A DNA stretch of 64,000 bases from Enterobacter cloacae (GCF_013375935.1 NZ_CP056117.1:2480001-2544000), one strand, 5' to 3'. Positions 29,701 through 41,257 are shown, counted from the first letter of the stretch. The notes: generated by a model not told the origin, from the letters alone. Made by a program: numbers and translations.

Positions 29701-31847
29701 TGGAAACGACATCTGCATTTAACCTGACCGTTCGCCTCGATAACGTGGCCGTTATCACCATTGACGTGCCCGACGAAAAGATGAATACCCTGAAGGCCGA
29801 GTTTGGCGTTCAGGTGCGCGACATGCTCAGACAAATTCGTGAAAACAAGGCGATTCGCGGGCTGGTGTTTATTTCGGCAAAGCCGGATAACTTCATTGCC
29901 GGGGCCGATATCAACATGATTGCCCGCGCCAGAAGCGCGCAGGAAGCAGAGGATCTGGCGCGCCAGGGCCAGCAGGTGATGGCGGAAATCCATGCGCTGT
30001 CGATACCCGTTGTTGCCGCAATTCACGGCGCCTGCCTCGGCGGCGGGCTTGAACTGGCGCTGGCCTGCCACAGCCGCATCTGTACCGACGATGCGAAAAC
30101 CGTGCTGGGCCTGCCGGAGGTGCAGCTTGGACTGCTGCCCGGTTCCGGTGGAACGCAGCGCCTGCCGCGTCTGGTGGGCGTCAGCACGGCGCTGGAGATG
30201 ATCTTAACCGGAAAACAGCTGCGCGCCCGTCAGGCGTTAAAGGCGGGGCTGGTTGACGAGGTCGTTCCGCACGCCATCCTGCTCGATGCCGCCGTTGAGC
30301 GGGCGCTTAAAGGCCGCCAGGCAAAACGTCCGCTGCCGGTGCGCGAGCGCGTCCTTGCCGGGCCGCTGGGGCGCACGCTGTTGTTTAATATGGTGGGTAA
30401 AAAAACCGGGCAAAAAACTAAAGGTAATTACCCGGCCACGAAGCGCATTCTGGACGTGATTGAAACCGGGCTGTCGCAGGGCAGCAGCAGCGGCTATGCC
30501 GCCGAAGCGAAAGCTTTTGGCGAGCTGGCGATGACGCCGCAGTCGCAGGCGCTGCGAAGCATTTTCTTCGCCAGTACTGACGTGAAAAAAGATCCGGGCA
30601 GCGACGCTGAGCCTGCTCCGCTGCGCGCCGTTGGCGTACTGGGCGGTGGGCTGATGGGCGGCGGCATCGCGTTTGTCACCGCCAGCAAAGGCAAATTGCC
30701 CGTACGTATCAAAGACATCAACCCTAAGGGCATCAACCACGCGCTGCAGTACAGCTGGCAGAACCTCGATCGAAAGGTTAAACGCCGCCATATTAAAGCC
30801 AGCGAGCGCGATAAAACGCTCGCGACGATCTCCGGCACCACGGACTACAGCGGGTTTACGCATCGCGACGTTGTGATTGAAGCCGTTTTCGAAGATCTGG
30901 CTCTTAAGCAGCAGATGGTGGCGGAGGTTGAGGAGCACTGCGCGCCGCACACCATTTTCGCTTCAAATACCTCCTCCCTGCCGATTGGCGATATCGCAGC
31001 GAAAGCCGCGCGTCCGGAGCAGGTGATAGGGCTGCACTATTTTAGTCCGGTCGAAAAAATGCCGCTGGTAGAGGTTATCCCTCACGCCACAACCCGTCCG
31101 CAAACTATTGCCACGGTGGTGAAGCTGGCGAAAAAACAGGGGAAAACCCCCATCGTGGTAGCGGACAAAGCCGGTTTCTACGTCAACCGCATACTGGCGC
31201 CGTACATCAACGAAGCGATGCGGCTCCTGACGGAAGGCGAGAAGATTGAGCACGTTGACGAGGCCTTAGTAAAGTTTGGCTTCCCCGTAGGCCCTGTCCA
31301 GCTTTTGGATGAGGTAGGCATTGATACCGGCACTAAAATTATCCCCGTGCTGGAAGCCGCTTACGGCGATCGTTTTTCGCCGCCTGCAAACGTTGTTTCT
31401 GCAATTTTGAAGGACGATCGCAAAGGCAGAAAAAATGAACGCGGTTTCTATCTTTACGGCGCGAAAGGGCGTAAAAGCAAGAAACAGGTCGACCCTTCGG
31501 TTTATGGGCTTATACCTGCCGCGGGGCAGGGAAAATTGTCGGCGGATCAGTGTGCTGAACGCTGCGTGATGATGATGCTCAATGAAGCGGCACGCTGCTT
31601 TGGTGAGAAGGTTATTAAAGGCGCGCGCGATGGCGACATCGGTGCCGTCTTTGGCATTGGTTTCCCGCCGTTTCTTGGCGGCCCGTTCCGGTATATGGAT
31701 ACCCTCGGAGCGGGTGAAGTGGTTGCGATCCTGCAACGTCTGGCCTCGCAGTATGGTCCGCGGTTTACACCTTGTGACGAATTATTGCAGATGGCGGAAC
31801 GGGGCCAGACCTTCTGGCCCGCAAGGGAAACTGATTTCGTAAACTGA
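29700..31847 (+). CDS. fadJ: FadJ, multifunctional enoyl-CoA hydratase/3-hydroxyacyl-CoA dehydrogenase
   Basis: A 715-residue alpha subunit of the FadIJ beta-oxidation complex (E. coli 714). The N-terminal crotonase part (1-190) carries the oxyanion-hole motif [14 protein letters not shown] with catalytic Glu118 and Glu140. The dehydrogenase part begins near residue 305 with the NAD motif [28 protein letters not shown] and a second C-terminal dehydrogenase domain follow. Together with FadI it serves long-chain fatty acid breakdown, mainly without oxygen. No clear terminator follows. Confidence 0.97.
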   Translation: METTSAFNLTVRLDNVAVITIDVPDEKMNTLKAEFGVQVRDMLRQIRENKAIRGLVFISAKPDNFIAGADINMIARARSAQEAEDLARQGQQVMAEIHALSIPVVAAIHGACLGGGLELALACHSRICTDDAKTVLGLPEVQLGLLPGSGGTQRLPRLVGVSTALEMILTGKQLRARQALKAGLVDEVVPHAILLDAAVERALKGRQAKRPLPVRERVLAGPLGRTLLFNMVGKKTGQKTKGNYPATKRILDVIETGLSQGSSSGYAAEAKAFGELAMTPQSQALRSIFFASTDVKKDPGSDAEPAPLRAVGVLGGGLMGGGIAFVTASKGKLPVRIKDINPKGINHALQYSWQNLDRKVKRRHIKASERDKTLATISGTTDYSGFTHRDVVIEAVFEDLALKQQMVAEVEEHCAPHTIFASNTSSLPIGDIAAKAARPEQVIGLHYFSPVEKMPLVEVIPHATTRPQTIATVVKLAKKQGKTPIVVADKAGFYVNRILAPYINEAMRLLTEGEKIEHVDEALVKFGFPVGPVQLLDEVGIDTGTKIIPVLEAAYGDRFSPPANVVSAILKDDRKGRKNERGFYLYGAKGRKSKKQVDPSVYGLIPAAGQGKLSADQCAERCVMMMLNEAARCFGEKVIKGARDGDIGAVFGIGFPPFLGGPFRYMDTLGAGEVVAILQRLASQYGPRFTPCDELLQMAERGQTFWPARETDFVN

Positions 31848-32056
31848 AGTCAAAGAAGGGTAAATCCTCCGGTGAGGGGGCCTGTTCTGGCGAAATTGTA
31901 AACAGAGATTGACTATACTTACGCCATTGAGGTAAAAAACAGCGTTTCATTCACCGAATGGATCAGGCACAATGCCCGGCCATCGGGTTTTCTACCTCAG
32001 AGCATTTATCGCGGGTAGTTAACGCCGGTGATTCTGGTTAACAAAAGCGGTGCAAT

Positions 32057-32542
32057 ATGCAAGTTTTTATCATGCGTCACGGCGACGCGGCACTCGATGC
32101 CGCCAGTGACTCAGTACGTCCTTTAACCGTCTGTGGCTGCGACGAATCCCGTCAGATGGCGACATGGCTTAAAGGTCAAAAAGTGGACATTGAACGCGTT
32201 CTGGTGAGTCCGTACCTGCGGGCAGAACAGACGCTGGATGTGGTGGGGGAGTGTATGAACCTGCCATCCAGCGTGGATGTTCTCCCTGAACTCACGCCGT
32301 GTGGCGATGTTGGCCTTGTCAGCGCTTACCTTCAGGCGTTATGCAACGAAGGCGTCGCTTCCGCACTGGTCATTTCCCACCTGCCGCTGGTCGGCTATCT
32401 GGTATCTGAGCTGTGCCCGGGCGAAACGCCACCGATGTTCACGACGTCCGCCATTGCCAACGTCACCCTCGACGACATGGGCAAAGGGGTCTTCAACTGG
32501 CAAATGAGTCCGTGCAACCTGAAGATGGCAAAAGCAATCTGA
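32057..32542 (+). CDS. sixA: SixA, phosphohistidine phosphatase
   Basis: A 161-residue histidine-phosphatase-family enzyme (E. coli 161). The catalytic RHG motif has Arg7 and His8; the second His is in VISHLPLVGYL. SixA was first linked to dephosphorylation of the ArcB HPt domain and later to the nitrogen PTS phosphocarrier NPr. The ribosome site is weak (AAAGCGGTGCAAT). In K-12 a fimbrial cluster (yfcO-V) follows between sixA and smrB; here sixA and smrB are convergent and 46 bp apart. Confidence 0.95.
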   Translation: MQVFIMRHGDAALDAASDSVRPLTVCGCDESRQMATWLKGQKVDIERVLVSPYLRAEQTLDVVGECMNLPSSVDVLPELTPCGDVGLVSAYLQALCNEGVASALVISHLPLVGYLVSELCPGETPPMFTTSAIANVTLDDMGKGVFNWQMSPCNLKMAKAI

Positions 32543-32588
32543 CGTGACGTGCGATATGGCGGGGTGCAGCGTGCCTCCCGCCATGCTG

Positions 32589-33140
32589 TCAGGGTAATTC
32601 TGGCGGCTGCCACTCCTCAACTTCAATCAATACCAGCAATGCGGCATCTCCGCCGTACTCTTTTGGTGCCTGATGAAAAGCCATCACGTGCGGATGCTGA
32701 GCCAGCCACAGCGGCGTCTGTTGTTTGAGGATATGCTTACCGTGACCGTGCATTACGCAGGCGCAAAAAACATGTTCGCGACGACACGCTGCTATCAACG
32801 CCCCAAGCTCCTGTTTCGCCTGCATCTGGGTCAAACCATGCAAATCGAGAAACAGCTCCGGCGAATAATCTCCCCGACGTAATTTTTTCAGCTCAAAATG
32901 GCTGACGTCTTCGCGCACGTATTTCACCGCACCCTGGGTATTCAGCAGCGGCTGAAATTCATCTGAAAAATAGTGGCTGTTATCGGCCTGCTCCTGGAGC
33001 AGCCGTTTGACCGGTACTTCGCTGATTTTTTTACGCTGCGGGCGATGAACAATGGTGTCCTGCCTGATCTGGCGCGTGCCGGTCATAAGCTGTCGGAAGA
33101 GAGCCTGATCCTCCTCGCTGAGCGATGTTTTCTTTTTCAT
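32589..33140 (-). CDS. smrB: SmrB (YfcN), ribosome-rescue endonuclease of the Smr family
   Basis: A 183-residue protein, the E. coli length. The Smr domain is C-terminal: the [11 protein letters not shown] motif lies near residue 97 and the HGHGKHIL motif near 140. An N-terminal extension with basic residues contains the ribosome-contacting part. In E. coli SmrB cuts mRNA between collided ribosomes to allow rescue. It is divergent from prmB and convergent with sixA. Confidence 0.95.
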   Translation of the reverse strand: MKKKTSLSEEDQALFRQLMTGTRQIRQDTIVHRPQRKKISEVPVKRLLQEQADNSHYFSDEFQPLLNTQGAVKYVREDVSHFELKKLRRGDYSPELFLDLHGLTQMQAKQELGALIAACRREHVFCACVMHGHGKHILKQQTPLWLAQHPHVMAFHQAPKEYGGDAALLVLIEVEEWQPPELP

Positions 33141-33285
33141 TCGTCATTCTCATCTCGTATTTCCGATAGTGTACCCGACTAAATGCATTTTTTAACCTCA
33201 AGCGGCACGCGTCATTGCTGATTTATCGCCGTCTTCATGGCAAACTAGCCGCCGAAAATTATGCGAGCATGCCCTGGAGGAAAGA

Positions 33286-34218
33286 GTGGATAAAATTTTT
33301 GTCGATGAAGCAGTAAACGAGCTGCATACCATACAGGACATGTTGCGCTGGTCGGTTAGCCGCTTCAGCGCCGCCAATATCTGGTACGGTCACGGTACGG
33401 ATAACCCGTGGGATGAGGCCGTTCAGCTGGTGCTGCCGTCGCTCTACCTGCCGCTGGATATTCCGGAAGACATGCGCCCCGCGCGCCTGACCTCCAGCGA
33501 AAAACACCGCATCGTAGAGCGCGTGATCCGCCGCGTGAACGAGCGCATTCCGGTGGCTTATCTGACCAACAAAGCCTGGTTCTGCGGCCACGAGTTCTAC
33601 GTGGACGAGCGAGTGCTGGTGCCGCGCTCGCCGATTGGCGAGCTGATTAACAACCACTTTGACGGCCTGATCGATCGTCAGCCGCAGCACATTCTCGATA
33701 TGTGCACCGGCAGCGGCTGCATCGCGATTGCCTGCGCGTACGCCTTCCCTGAAGCGGAAGTGGATGCCGTGGATATCTCCACCGACGCGCTGGCCGTCAC
33801 CGAACACAATATTGAAGAGCACGGGCTGATCCACCACGTTACGCCAATCCGCTCTGACCTGTTCCGCGACCTGCCAACGCTGCAATACGATCTGATCGTT
33901 ACCAATCCGCCGTACGTGGATGCGGAAGACATGTCCGATCTGCCGAACGAGTATCGCCACGAGCCGGAGCTGGGCCTGGCGTCAGGCACTGATGGCCTGA
34001 AGCTGACCCGCCGCATTCTGGCCTGCGCGCCGGATTACCTGACCGACCACGGCGTTCTGATTTGTGAAGTAGGCAACAGCATGGTACATCTGATAGAGCA
34101 GTACCCGGATGTGCCGTTCACCTGGCTTGAGTTCGACAACAGCGGTGACGGCGTCTTTATGCTGACCAAAGCGCAGCTCCTCGACGCTCGCGAATACTTC
34201 AGCATTTACAAAGACTAA
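33286..34218 (+). CDS. prmB: PrmB, ribosomal protein uL3 N5-glutamine methyltransferase
   Basis: A 310-residue SAM-dependent methyltransferase, the E. coli length, that methylates a glutamine of ribosomal protein L3. It starts with GTG ([10 protein letters not shown]), placed by a strong GGAGGAAAGA site, as in E. coli. The SAM-binding motif DMCTGSGC is at residues 138-145 and the catalytic NPPY, typical of N5-glutamine methyltransferases, at 207-210. A small hairpin with short T run separates it from aroC. Confidence 0.96.
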   Translation: MDKIFVDEAVNELHTIQDMLRWSVSRFSAANIWYGHGTDNPWDEAVQLVLPSLYLPLDIPEDMRPARLTSSEKHRIVERVIRRVNERIPVAYLTNKAWFCGHEFYVDERVLVPRSPIGELINNHFDGLIDRQPQHILDMCTGSGCIAIACAYAFPEAEVDAVDISTDALAVTEHNIEEHGLIHHVTPIRSDLFRDLPTLQYDLIVTNPPYVDAEDMSDLPNEYRHEPELGLASGTDGLKLTRRILACAPDYLTDHGVLICEVGNSMVHLIEQYPDVPFTWLEFDNSGDGVFMLTKAQLLDAREYFSIYKD

Positions 34219-34222
34219 TCCA

Positions 34223-34241
34223 GCGGGCTTCGGCCCGTTTC
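34223..34241 (+). terminator. Weak terminator-like hairpin between prmB and aroC
   Basis: GCGGGC, loop TTCG, GCCCGT followed by TTTC. The stable tetraloop hairpin has only a short T run, so it may attenuate more than terminate. Confidence 0.5.
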
Positions 34242-34278
34242 ACAACGCTCAAACACAAACAACAACATCGGAGCCGTG

Positions 34279-35364
34279 ATGGCAGGAAACAGTATTGGAC
34301 AGGTATTCCGCGTGACCACCTTTGGGGAGTCGCACGGGCTGGCACTGGGTTGTATCGTTGATGGCGTCCCGCCAGGCATCGAACTGACCGAAGCCGATTT
34401 ACAGCACGACCTCGATCGTCGTCGTCCGGGCACCTCTCGCTACACCACGCAGCGTCGCGAGCCGGACCAGGTTAAAATTCTCTCCGGCGTTTTCGAAGGC
34501 CGCACCACCGGCACCAGCATTGGCCTGCTGATTGAAAATACCGATCAGCGCTCCCAGGACTACGGCGCGATCAAAGACGTCTTCCGTCCGGGCCACGCCG
34601 ACTACACCTACGAGCAAAAATACGGATTCCGCGACTATCGCGGCGGCGGCCGCTCATCGGCGCGTGAAACCGCGATGCGCGTGGCGGCAGGGGCGATTGC
34701 CAAAAAATACCTTCAGCAGAAGTTTGGCATCGCGATCCGCGGCTGTCTGACCCAGATGGGCGACATTCCGCTGGCGATCAAGGACTGGGATCAGGTCGAG
34801 CTTAACCCGTTCTTCTGCGCCGATGCCGACAAGCTGGACGCGCTGGACGAACTGATGCGCGGCCTGAAAAAAGAGGGCGACTCAATTGGCGCGAAGGTTA
34901 CCGTGGTAGCGGACGGCGTGCCGGCAGGCTGGGGCGAGCCGGTATTCGACCGCCTCGATGCCGATATCGCCCACGCGCTGATGAGCATCAACGCGGTGAA
35001 GGGCGTGGAAATCGGCGACGGATTTGACGTGGTTCAGCTTCGCGGCAGCCAGAACCGGGACGAAATCACCAGAGACGGTTTCCAGAGCAACCATGCGGGC
35101 GGTATTCTCGGCGGGATCAGCAGCGGGCAGCAGATAGTTGCCAACATTGCGCTGAAGCCAACCTCCAGCATTACGGTGCCCGGGCACACGATTAACCGCG
35201 CTGGCGACGAAGTTGAGATGATCACCAAAGGGCGTCACGATCCGTGCGTGGGGATCCGCGCGGTGCCGATCGCAGAGGCGATGCTGGCGATCGTGCTGAT
35301 GGATCACTTCCTGCGCCAGCGCGCGCAGAATGCGGATGTGACGACCACCATTCCACGCTGGTAA
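34279..35364 (+). CDS. aroC: Chorismate synthase
   Basis: A 361-residue FMN-dependent enzyme that converts EPSP to chorismate, the last common step of aromatic synthesis; E. coli AroC has 361. The start is ATG at 34279 ([20 protein letters not shown]) after CGGAG; a GTG directly before it is in frame but not needed. Family signatures are GESHG (residues 17-21), [18 protein letters not shown] and [12 protein letters not shown]. It is followed two bases later by mepA, so prmB-aroC-mepA-yfcA-epmC-yfcL look like one run of genes. Confidence 0.97.
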   Translation: MAGNSIGQVFRVTTFGESHGLALGCIVDGVPPGIELTEADLQHDLDRRRPGTSRYTTQRREPDQVKILSGVFEGRTTGTSIGLLIENTDQRSQDYGAIKDVFRPGHADYTYEQKYGFRDYRGGGRSSARETAMRVAAGAIAKKYLQQKFGIAIRGCLTQMGDIPLAIKDWDQVELNPFFCADADKLDALDELMRGLKKEGDSIGAKVTVVADGVPAGWGEPVFDRLDADIAHALMSINAVKGVEIGDGFDVVQLRGSQNRDEITRDGFQSNHAGGILGGISSGQQIVANIALKPTSSITVPGHTINRAGDEVEMITKGRHDPCVGIRAVPIAEAMLAIVLMDHFLRQRAQNADVTTTIPRW

Positions 35365-35366
35365 CT

Positions 35367-36191
35367 ATGAAAAAAACCGCAATCGCGCTGCTGGCACTGC
35401 TTGCCAGTGGCGCCAGCCTGGCCGCCACGCCGTGGCAAAAAATCACCCATCCGGTGGCGGGAAGCGCGCAGTCCATCGGCGCCTTCTCTAACGGCTGTAT
35501 CGTGGGCGCGCAGGCGCTGCCGCTCCAGTCGGATACGTATCAGGTGATGCGTACCGATCAGCGCCGTTATTTCGGTCATCCCGATCTGGTGCTGTTTATT
35601 CAACGTCTGGGGAATCAGGTGCATAACCTGGGGCTGGGTACGATGCTGATTGGGGATATGGGGATGCCTGCCGGAGGTCGCTTTAACGGCGGACACGCCA
35701 GCCACCAGACCGGTCTGGATGTGGATATCTTCCTGCAGCTGCCGAAAGCGCGCTGGAGCTCAGCGCAGCTGCTGAAGCCCCAGGCGCTGGATCTGGTGTC
35801 GGCCGACGGGAAACGGGTCGTTGCTTCGCGCTGGTCGCCGGAGATCTCCAGCATGATCAAGCTGGCGGCGGAAGATAACGACGTCACGCGGATCTTCGTT
35901 AATCCGGCCATCAAGCAGCAGCTCTGTCTGGATGCGGGAACCGATCGCGACTGGCTGCGTAAAGTGCGACCATGGTTCCAGCACCGGGCGCATATGCACG
36001 TTCGTCTGCGCTGCCCGGCGAACAGCCTTGAATGTGAAGATCAGCCGCTGCCGCCGCCTGGCGATGGCTGTGGCTACGAACTGCAAAGCTGGTTTGAGCC
36101 GGCCAAGCCTGGAACCTCAAAGCCTGAGAAGAAGACACCGCCTCCGTTGCCGCCTTCCTGCCAGGCGCTACTGGATGAGCACGTACTTTAA
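35367..36191 (+). CDS. mepA: MepA, penicillin-insensitive murein endopeptidase
   Basis: A 274-residue periplasmic LAS-family metallopeptidase that cuts D-Ala-mesoDAP cross-links in peptidoglycan. A signal peptide covers residues 1-19 (ending ASLA). The zinc ligands sit in [15 protein letters not shown] (His110, His113, Asp118/Asp120) and [11 protein letters not shown] (His206, His209, His211). The start ATG is two bases after the aroC stop. Its TAA overlaps the yfcA ATG. The C-terminus is Pro/Lys-rich before the final [10 protein letters not shown]. Confidence 0.96.
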   Translation: MKKTAIALLALLASGASLAATPWQKITHPVAGSAQSIGAFSNGCIVGAQALPLQSDTYQVMRTDQRRYFGHPDLVLFIQRLGNQVHNLGLGTMLIGDMGMPAGGRFNGGHASHQTGLDVDIFLQLPKARWSSAQLLKPQALDLVSADGKRVVASRWSPEISSMIKLAAEDNDVTRIFVNPAIKQQLCLDAGTDRDWLRKVRPWFQHRAHMHVRLRCPANSLECEDQPLPPPGDGCGYELQSWFEPAKPGTSKPEKKTPPPLPPSCQALLDEHVL

Positions 36192-37000
36192 TGGATACTT
36201 TCGTCGATCTGTTTATGGTGTCGCCGCTGCTGCTGGCGGTACTCTTTTTTGTTGCGATGCTGGCCGGATTCATTGATGCCCTGGCGGGCGGCGGCGGGTT
36301 GCTCACCGTTCCGGCGCTGCTGGCGGCAGGCATGAGTCCAGCTCAGGCGCTCGCCACCAACAAACTTCAGGCGTGCGGCGGCTCGCTCTCCTCCTCGCTC
36401 TATTTTGTTCGCCGCAAGGTGGTGAATCTCGCCGATCAGAAGCTCAATATCCTGATGACCTTTATCGGCTCGACGGCGGGCGCGCTGCTGGTGCAGCACG
36501 TGCAGTCAGACATTCTGCGCCAGATCCTGCCGATTCTGGTTATCTGTATCGGCCTTTACTTCTTACTGATGCCAAAGCTTGGTGAAGAAGACCGTGCGCG
36601 GAGGCTGCACGGCCTGCCGTTTGCGCTGATTGCCGGTGGCTGCGTCGGTTTTTACGATGGTTTCTTTGGGCCGGGTGCCGGCTCGTTTTACGCGCTGGCG
36701 TTCGTGACGCTGGCCGGGTTTAACCTCGCTAAATCCACCGCCCACGCCAAGGTCCTTAATGCGACCTCCAACGTTGGCGGCCTGCTGCTGTTCATCATTG
36801 GCGGCAAAGTTATCTGGGCAACCGGCTTTGTAATGATGGCAGGACAGTTTTTGGGCGCGCGCGTCGGCTCGCGTCTGGTTTTAAGCAAAGGGCAAAAGCT
36901 GATCCGCCCGATGATTGTTGTCGTCTCGGCGGTGATGAGCGCCAAACTTCTTTATGACAGCCATGGACAGGAGATCCTCACCTGGTTGGGGATGCACTAA
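36191..37000 (+). CDS. yfcA: YfcA, TauE/SafE family membrane transporter
   Basis: A 269-residue inner-membrane protein with about eight hydrophobic helices and the duplicated glycine-rich family signatures (GFIDALAGGGGLLTVPALLAAG in two overlapping parts near residue 26, and GFYDGFFGPGAGSF near 157). This family exports or imports sulfur-containing and other organic anions; the substrate here is unknown. It is coupled by one-base overlaps to mepA before it and epmC after it. Confidence 0.93.
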   Translation: MDTFVDLFMVSPLLLAVLFFVAMLAGFIDALAGGGGLLTVPALLAAGMSPAQALATNKLQACGGSLSSSLYFVRRKVVNLADQKLNILMTFIGSTAGALLVQHVQSDILRQILPILVICIGLYFLLMPKLGEEDRARRLHGLPFALIAGGCVGFYDGFFGPGAGSFYALAFVTLAGFNLAKSTAHAKVLNATSNVGGLLLFIIGGKVIWATGFVMMAGQFLGARVGSRLVLSKGQKLIRPMIVVVSAVMSAKLLYDSHGQEILTWLGMH

Positions 37001-37545
37001 TGAACAGTACGCATAAATACGAGCAGCTGATTGAGATCTTTAACGGCTGTTTTGCTGATGATTTTAATACCCGTCTGATTAAAGGCGACGACGAACCGAT
37101 CTATCTTCCAGCAGATGCCGAGGTTCCTTACAACCGCATCGTGTTCGCGCACGGCTTTTACGCCAGCGGTTTGCACGAGATTTCACACTGGTGCATCGCG
37201 GGAAAAGCGCGTCGCGAGCTGGTGGACTTCGGTTACTGGTATTGCCCGGACGGGCGCGATGCCGCTACCCAGGGCCGGTTTGAAGATGTGGAAGTGAAGC
37301 CGCAGGCGCTGGAATGGCTGTTCTGCGTGGCGGCGGGTTTCCCGTTCAACGTGAGCTGTGACAACCTTGAGGGCGACTTCGAGCCCGATCGTATCGTTTT
37401 CCAGCGCCGCGTACACGCGCAGGTGATGGAATATCTTGAGAAAGGCATCCCGGAACGTCCGGCACGCCTGATCGAGGCTTTACAGAATTGTTACCACACG
37501 CCGGAAATAACGGCGGAATGCTTCCCGTGGCCGGAAGATCTTTAA
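37000..37545 (+). CDS. epmC: EpmC (YfcM), elongation factor P hydroxylase
   Basis: A 181-residue protein that hydroxylates the beta-lysyl-lysine of elongation factor P, the last step of EF-P maturation after EpmA and EpmB. The metal-binding HEISHW motif is at about residues 59-64. Its ATG overlaps the yfcA stop and yfcL follows 13 bp later. The family length in E. coli is 182. Confidence 0.94.
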   Translation: MNSTHKYEQLIEIFNGCFADDFNTRLIKGDDEPIYLPADAEVPYNRIVFAHGFYASGLHEISHWCIAGKARRELVDFGYWYCPDGRDAATQGRFEDVEVKPQALEWLFCVAAGFPFNVSCDNLEGDFEPDRIVFQRRVHAQVMEYLEKGIPERPARLIEALQNCYHTPEITAECFPWPEDL

Positions 37546-37558
37546 CAGAGGAAAGAAG

Positions 37559-37837
37559 ATGATCGCAGAATTTGAATCACGCATTCTGGCGTTAATTGAT
37601 GACATGGTGGAACACGCCAGTGATGATGAGCTGTTCGCCAGCGGTTATCTGCGTGGGCACCTGACGCTGGTGGTTGCCGCGCTGGAAGCAGGGGACGATC
37701 ACTCTGCCGGGGCGGTGCATGATGAAGTGACCCGCAGCCTGGAAAAGGCCATTCAGGCGGGGGAACTCTCCCCGCGCGACCAGTCGCTGGTGCTGGGTAT
37801 GTGGGACAGTTTGTTCCAGCAGGCGAACGCGAAGTAA
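37559..37837 (+). CDS. yfcL: YfcL family protein
   Basis: A 92-residue acidic, helical, soluble protein recognised as E. coli YfcL. No catalytic motif, signal peptide or membrane segment is present. GAGGAAAGAAG precedes the start. It is the last gene of the prmB-to-yfcL run and is followed by a GGGAGAGGG-type palindrome that separates it from the convergent mnmC. The function is unknown. Confidence 0.88.
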   Translation: MIAEFESRILALIDDMVEHASDDELFASGYLRGHLTLVVAALEAGDDHSAGAVHDEVTRSLEKAIQAGELSPRDQSLVLGMWDSLFQQANAK

Positions 37838-37846
37838 GTGTTTCAC

Positions 37847-37873
37847 CACCCTCTCCCGGTGGGAGAGGGCACC
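37847..37873. repeat. GGGAGAGGG-type palindrome between yfcL and mnmC
   Basis: CCCTCTCCC, loop GGT, GGGAGAGGG: a nine-base perfect stem between two convergent genes, belonging to the dispersed family seen elsewhere in the window. Confidence 0.75.
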
Positions 37874-37883
37874 AGACCCGATC

Positions 37884-39881
37884 CTACTTAACCAACTTCC
37901 CCTTCAGTAATTTTCTTACCCATAACCGGTTGGGGTTCAGCCCCGCAAGCGTTACGCTGTCCAGCGGAAGGGGCTCGTCGCTCATTTGTGCGGCTAACAC
38001 TTCAGCCAGCAGCGGCGCGGTGCACAACCCGCGCGAGCCTAACCCACCCAGCATGTATAGCTCCGGATAAACCGGCGCACTCAACGCGCTTTCCCGGCTT
38101 TCAGCGAGGTTGTGATATACCTCAAGCGTGGCCTCGTAGTCCGGCACGCTTCCCGCCATCGGCAGGTGATCGCGAGTGGCGCAACGCACGCCGCAGCGGG
38201 CTTCACCTTTGCTCACGTCAACCTCTTTTGCCCATTCGGCATCCGGGAAACAGTCAATCAGGCGCTGGCGATTCTGCTGCTGATCCGCGTCGCTGTATTG
38301 CATAACCGCTTCACCGCGATGGTAGCTGGCGCCGATGCAGTGATGGCCGTTTGACGGGTTTTGTGGCGTCAGATAGCCGTCGTAGCACAGTACCTGGCGC
38401 AGTTCGTTCAGCGCGGGCGTGGAAGGGATATGGCTCACCTGGCCGCCGACGGGGTAGACAGGCAGCTTTTCCGTCTGAACAAACTGGCTGATGCAGTGCC
38501 CGTTTGCCAGCACAACGCTGGCATGCTCTGCCTCTTTTCCATCAGCAAAATGCAGACTCCAGCGTTCTGCACGACTGAGCGATTCAACCTTGTGGGCATA
38601 GCGCACCGTCAGCCCGCGCGACTGGCCGAGGGCAATCGCCGCAGAAGTCAGTTCGGCCGGGCACAGCCAGCCGCCGAGCGGATACTGAATACCGCCGCAG
38701 CCGGTGTCGACCCCAGCGGTTTCTAAAACCTGCTGCGCAGTCACCGCCTGGGCGATGGCCTCCGGTAAACCCAGCGACAGCATTTGCGTGATTTTTTGCT
38801 GGCTCTTCTCATCCCAGCCGAGCTGCGTCACGCCGCACCAGTCGTGGTCGAACGCGACCGGCAGGCTATCATAAAGACGTCGGGCGAAAGTAAACGCCGC
38901 CGGGAAAAACTGGAACAGCGCGGGATCGTGGGCGCTCAGCAGCGGGTAGAGCGCTCCCTGACGGTTGCCCGAGGCGCCGTTTGCCGGCGCCTCGTCAGCG
39001 CAGTAGAGCGTCACCTGCCAGCCACGGTTCAGCAGCGCCAGCGAGAGCAGGGCGCTGGCAATGCCGCCGCCCACGATTGCGACCTCACGCGAGGTGCTGG
39101 CGCGACGCGCGAACCAGGGGGTTTTGGCGGGGAGCGCCAGTTCCTGCTCCATCACGCCAACCAGCATGTCGCGTTTGCGGCCAAAGCCTTTGGTTTTGCG
39201 CATGGTAAAACCCGCCTCCTGTAACCCACGGCGGACAAAGCCCGCCGAGGTGAAGGTGGCAAGCGTCGCGCCGGGACGGGCCAGCCGCGCCATGGCGCTG
39301 AACAGATGCTGGCTCCACATGTCCGGGTTTTTAGCGGGCGCGAAGCCGTCCAAAAACCAGGCATCAACCTTCTGATTCATCGCGTCATCGAGCTTATCGG
39401 TCAGGTCGTTAATGTCGCCCAGCCACAGGTCGAGCGTGACGCGCCCGTCGTCCAGAATCAGACGATGGCAGCCGCCGATAGCCGGTGGCCACTGGGCCTG
39501 AAGCTGCTCCGCCCAGCGGGCAAGCTCCGGCCAGCGCTGATGGGCAAGCCGCAGATCGTGCGCGGTGAGCGGAAATTTTTCGAAACTGATGAAATGTAAT
39601 CTTTGTAGCGTAGCCTCGGGGTGTGCAGCGCGAAACTGGTCGAACGCCTGCCAGAGGGTCAGAAAATTCAGCCCGGTTCCGAAACCGCTCTCCGCCACGA
39701 CAAACAGACCGCGCGGATGCTCGGGAAAACGGGTGCCGAGATGATTTCCGTCGAGGAAAACATAGCGCGTCTCTTCCAGTCCGTTATCATTAGAAAAGTA
39801 GACGTCATCAAAATCTCGGGAAACAGGTGTACCCTCAGCGTTGAATTCGAGGTTGGCAGGTTGTATGGCGTTTTGTTTCAC
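37884..39881 (-). CDS. mnmC: MnmC, bifunctional tRNA mnm5s2U34 biosynthesis enzyme
   Basis: A 665-residue fusion (E. coli 668). The C-terminal FAD-dependent oxidoreductase domain (from about 265, FAD motif [18 protein letters not shown]) removes the carboxymethyl group of cmnm5s2U; the N-terminal SAM-dependent methyltransferase domain ([14 protein letters not shown] near 62) then methylates nm5s2U. I chose the GTG at 39881 ([14 protein letters not shown]) because homology begins there; an ATG 34 codons upstream would read back through the FadR and FabR sites of fabB. No strong ribosome site is seen. It is divergent from fabB. Confidence 0.93.
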   Translation of the reverse strand: MKQNAIQPANLEFNAEGTPVSRDFDDVYFSNDNGLEETRYVFLDGNHLGTRFPEHPRGLFVVAESGFGTGLNFLTLWQAFDQFRAAHPEATLQRLHFISFEKFPLTAHDLRLAHQRWPELARWAEQLQAQWPPAIGGCHRLILDDGRVTLDLWLGDINDLTDKLDDAMNQKVDAWFLDGFAPAKNPDMWSQHLFSAMARLARPGATLATFTSAGFVRRGLQEAGFTMRKTKGFGRKRDMLVGVMEQELALPAKTPWFARRASTSREVAIVGGGIASALLSLALLNRGWQVTLYCADEAPANGASGNRQGALYPLLSAHDPALFQFFPAAFTFARRLYDSLPVAFDHDWCGVTQLGWDEKSQQKITQMLSLGLPEAIAQAVTAQQVLETAGVDTGCGGIQYPLGGWLCPAELTSAAIALGQSRGLTVRYAHKVESLSRAERWSLHFADGKEAEHASVVLANGHCISQFVQTEKLPVYPVGGQVSHIPSTPALNELRQVLCYDGYLTPQNPSNGHHCIGASYHRGEAVMQYSDADQQQNRQRLIDCFPDAEWAKEVDVSKGEARCGVRCATRDHLPMAGSVPDYEATLEVYHNLAESRESALSAPVYPELYMLGGLGSRGLCTAPLLAEVLAAQMSDEPLPLDSVTLAGLNPNRLWVRKLLKGKLVK

Positions 39882-39956
39882 GTAAGTTACTCGTCCGACA
39901 GGCAGTGGCACGATCTTAGCGATGTGGGCCCATCGGTGCAAATTTCCACAGAAAAT

Positions 39957-39973
39957 CGCTGATCGGACTTGTT
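39957..39973 (+). promoter_or_regulatory. FadR activator site of fabB
   Basis: CGCTGATCGGACTTGTT matches ANCTGGTCNGACNTGTT at all but two positions. Its centre lies about 40 bp before the expected transcription start, the position from which FadR activates fabB in E. coli. Confidence 0.8.
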
Positions 39974-39997
39974 CGGCGTACAAGTGTACGCTATTGT
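39969..39997 (+). promoter_or_regulatory. Probable sigma-70 promoter of fabB
   Basis: -35 TTGTTC (39969-39974), 17-bp spacer, -10 TATTGT (39992-39997). The -35 overlaps the FadR site and the spacer is filled by the FabR palindrome. Confidence 0.65.
39975..39992 (+). promoter_or_regulatory. FabR operator of fabB
   Basis: GGCGTACAAGTGTACGCT, a near-perfect palindrome that fits the FabR site known ahead of fabA and fabB (AGCGTACACTTGTACGCC type). It lies between the -35 and -10 elements, suited to repression when unsaturated acyl thioesters are plentiful. Confidence 0.85.
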
Positions 39998-40039
39998 GCG
40001 ACTCGAAACTTTTTATAGTGCGACTTACAGAGGTATTGA

Positions 40040-41257
40040 ATGAAACGTGCAGTGATTACTGGCCTGGGCATCGTTTCCAGCATCGGTAATAACCAGCAGG
40101 AAGTCCTGGCATCTCTGCGTGAAGGACGCTCCGGGATCACTTTCTCTGAAGAGTTTAAAGATTCTGGAATGCGTAGCCACGTATGGGGTAACGTTAAACT
40201 GGACACCACCGGTTTAATTGACCGTAAAGTGGTTCGTTTCATGAACGATGCCTCTATCTACGCCTATCTTTCCATGCAGGAAGCGATCAAGGATTCTGGT
40301 CTGAGCGAAGACGCCTACCAGAACAACCCACGCGTTGGCCTCATTGCAGGCTCCGGCGGTTCCTCTAAAGCACAGGTATTCGGTGCTGACGCCATGCGTA
40401 GCCCGCGCGGCCTGAAAGCGGTAGGTCCCTACGTTGTGACCAAAGCGATGGGTTCTGCGGTTTCCGCGTGCCTGGCAACGCCGTTCAAAATCCACGGTGT
40501 GAACTACTCCATCAGCTCTGCATGTGCGACCTCCGCGCACTGCATCGGTAATGCGGTAGAGCAGATCCAGCTGGGCAAGCAGGACATCGTATTTGCTGGC
40601 GGCGGCGAAGAGCTGGGCTGGGAAATGGCCTGCGAATTCGACGCGATGGGCGCACTGTCCACCAAATATAACGAAACCCCGGCGAAGGCTTCCCGTACCT
40701 ATGATGCGCACCGCGACGGTTTTGTTATCGCAGGCGGCGGCGGTATGGTTGTGGTTGAAGAGCTGGAACACGCTCTGGCACGCGGTGCTCATATCTACGC
40801 TGAGATCGTTGGCTACGGCGCAACGTCTGACGGCGCCGACATGGTTGCCCCATCCGGTGAAGGCGCGGTGCGCTGCATGAAGATGGCGATGCACGGCGTT
40901 GATACCCCAATCGACTACCTGAACTCCCACGGGACCTCTACTCCGGTAGGCGACGTGAAAGAGCTGGGTGCGATCCGCGAAGTGTTCGGCGACAACAGCC
41001 CGGCTATCTCTGCAACCAAAGCCATGACCGGTCACTCTCTGGGTGCGGCAGGCGTGCAGGAAGCAATCTACTCTCTGCTGATGCTGGAAAACGGCTTTAT
41101 CGCCCCAAGCATCAACATCGAAGAGATGGACGAGCAGGCCGCTGGCCTGAACATCGTAACCGAAACCACCGAACGTGAGCTGACGACCGTTATGTCTAAC
41201 AGCTTCGGTTTTGGCGGCACCAACGCCACGCTGGTGATGCGCAAGCTGAAAGCGTAA
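40040..41257 (+). CDS. fabB: FabB, 3-oxoacyl-ACP synthase I
   Basis: A 405-residue condensing enzyme (E. coli 406, one residue lost in the GSGGSSK stretch near 105). It elongates acyl-ACP with malonyl-ACP and is required for unsaturated fatty acid synthesis. The catalytic triad is Cys162 in [10 protein letters not shown], His297 in [11 protein letters not shown] and His332 in [15 protein letters not shown] precedes the start. FadR activation and FabR repression sites lie in the promoter. It is monocistronic with a strong terminator. Confidence 0.98.
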   Translation: MKRAVITGLGIVSSIGNNQQEVLASLREGRSGITFSEEFKDSGMRSHVWGNVKLDTTGLIDRKVVRFMNDASIYAYLSMQEAIKDSGLSEDAYQNNPRVGLIAGSGGSSKAQVFGADAMRSPRGLKAVGPYVVTKAMGSAVSACLATPFKIHGVNYSISSACATSAHCIGNAVEQIQLGKQDIVFAGGGEELGWEMACEFDAMGALSTKYNETPAKASRTYDAHRDGFVIAGGGGMVVVEELEHALARGAHIYAEIVGYGATSDGADMVAPSGEGAVRCMKMAMHGVDTPIDYLNSHGTSTPVGDVKELGAIREVFGDNSPAISATKAMTGHSLGAAGVQEAIYSLLMLENGFIAPSINIEEMDEQAAGLNIVTETTERELTTVMSNSFGFGGTNATLVMRKLKA

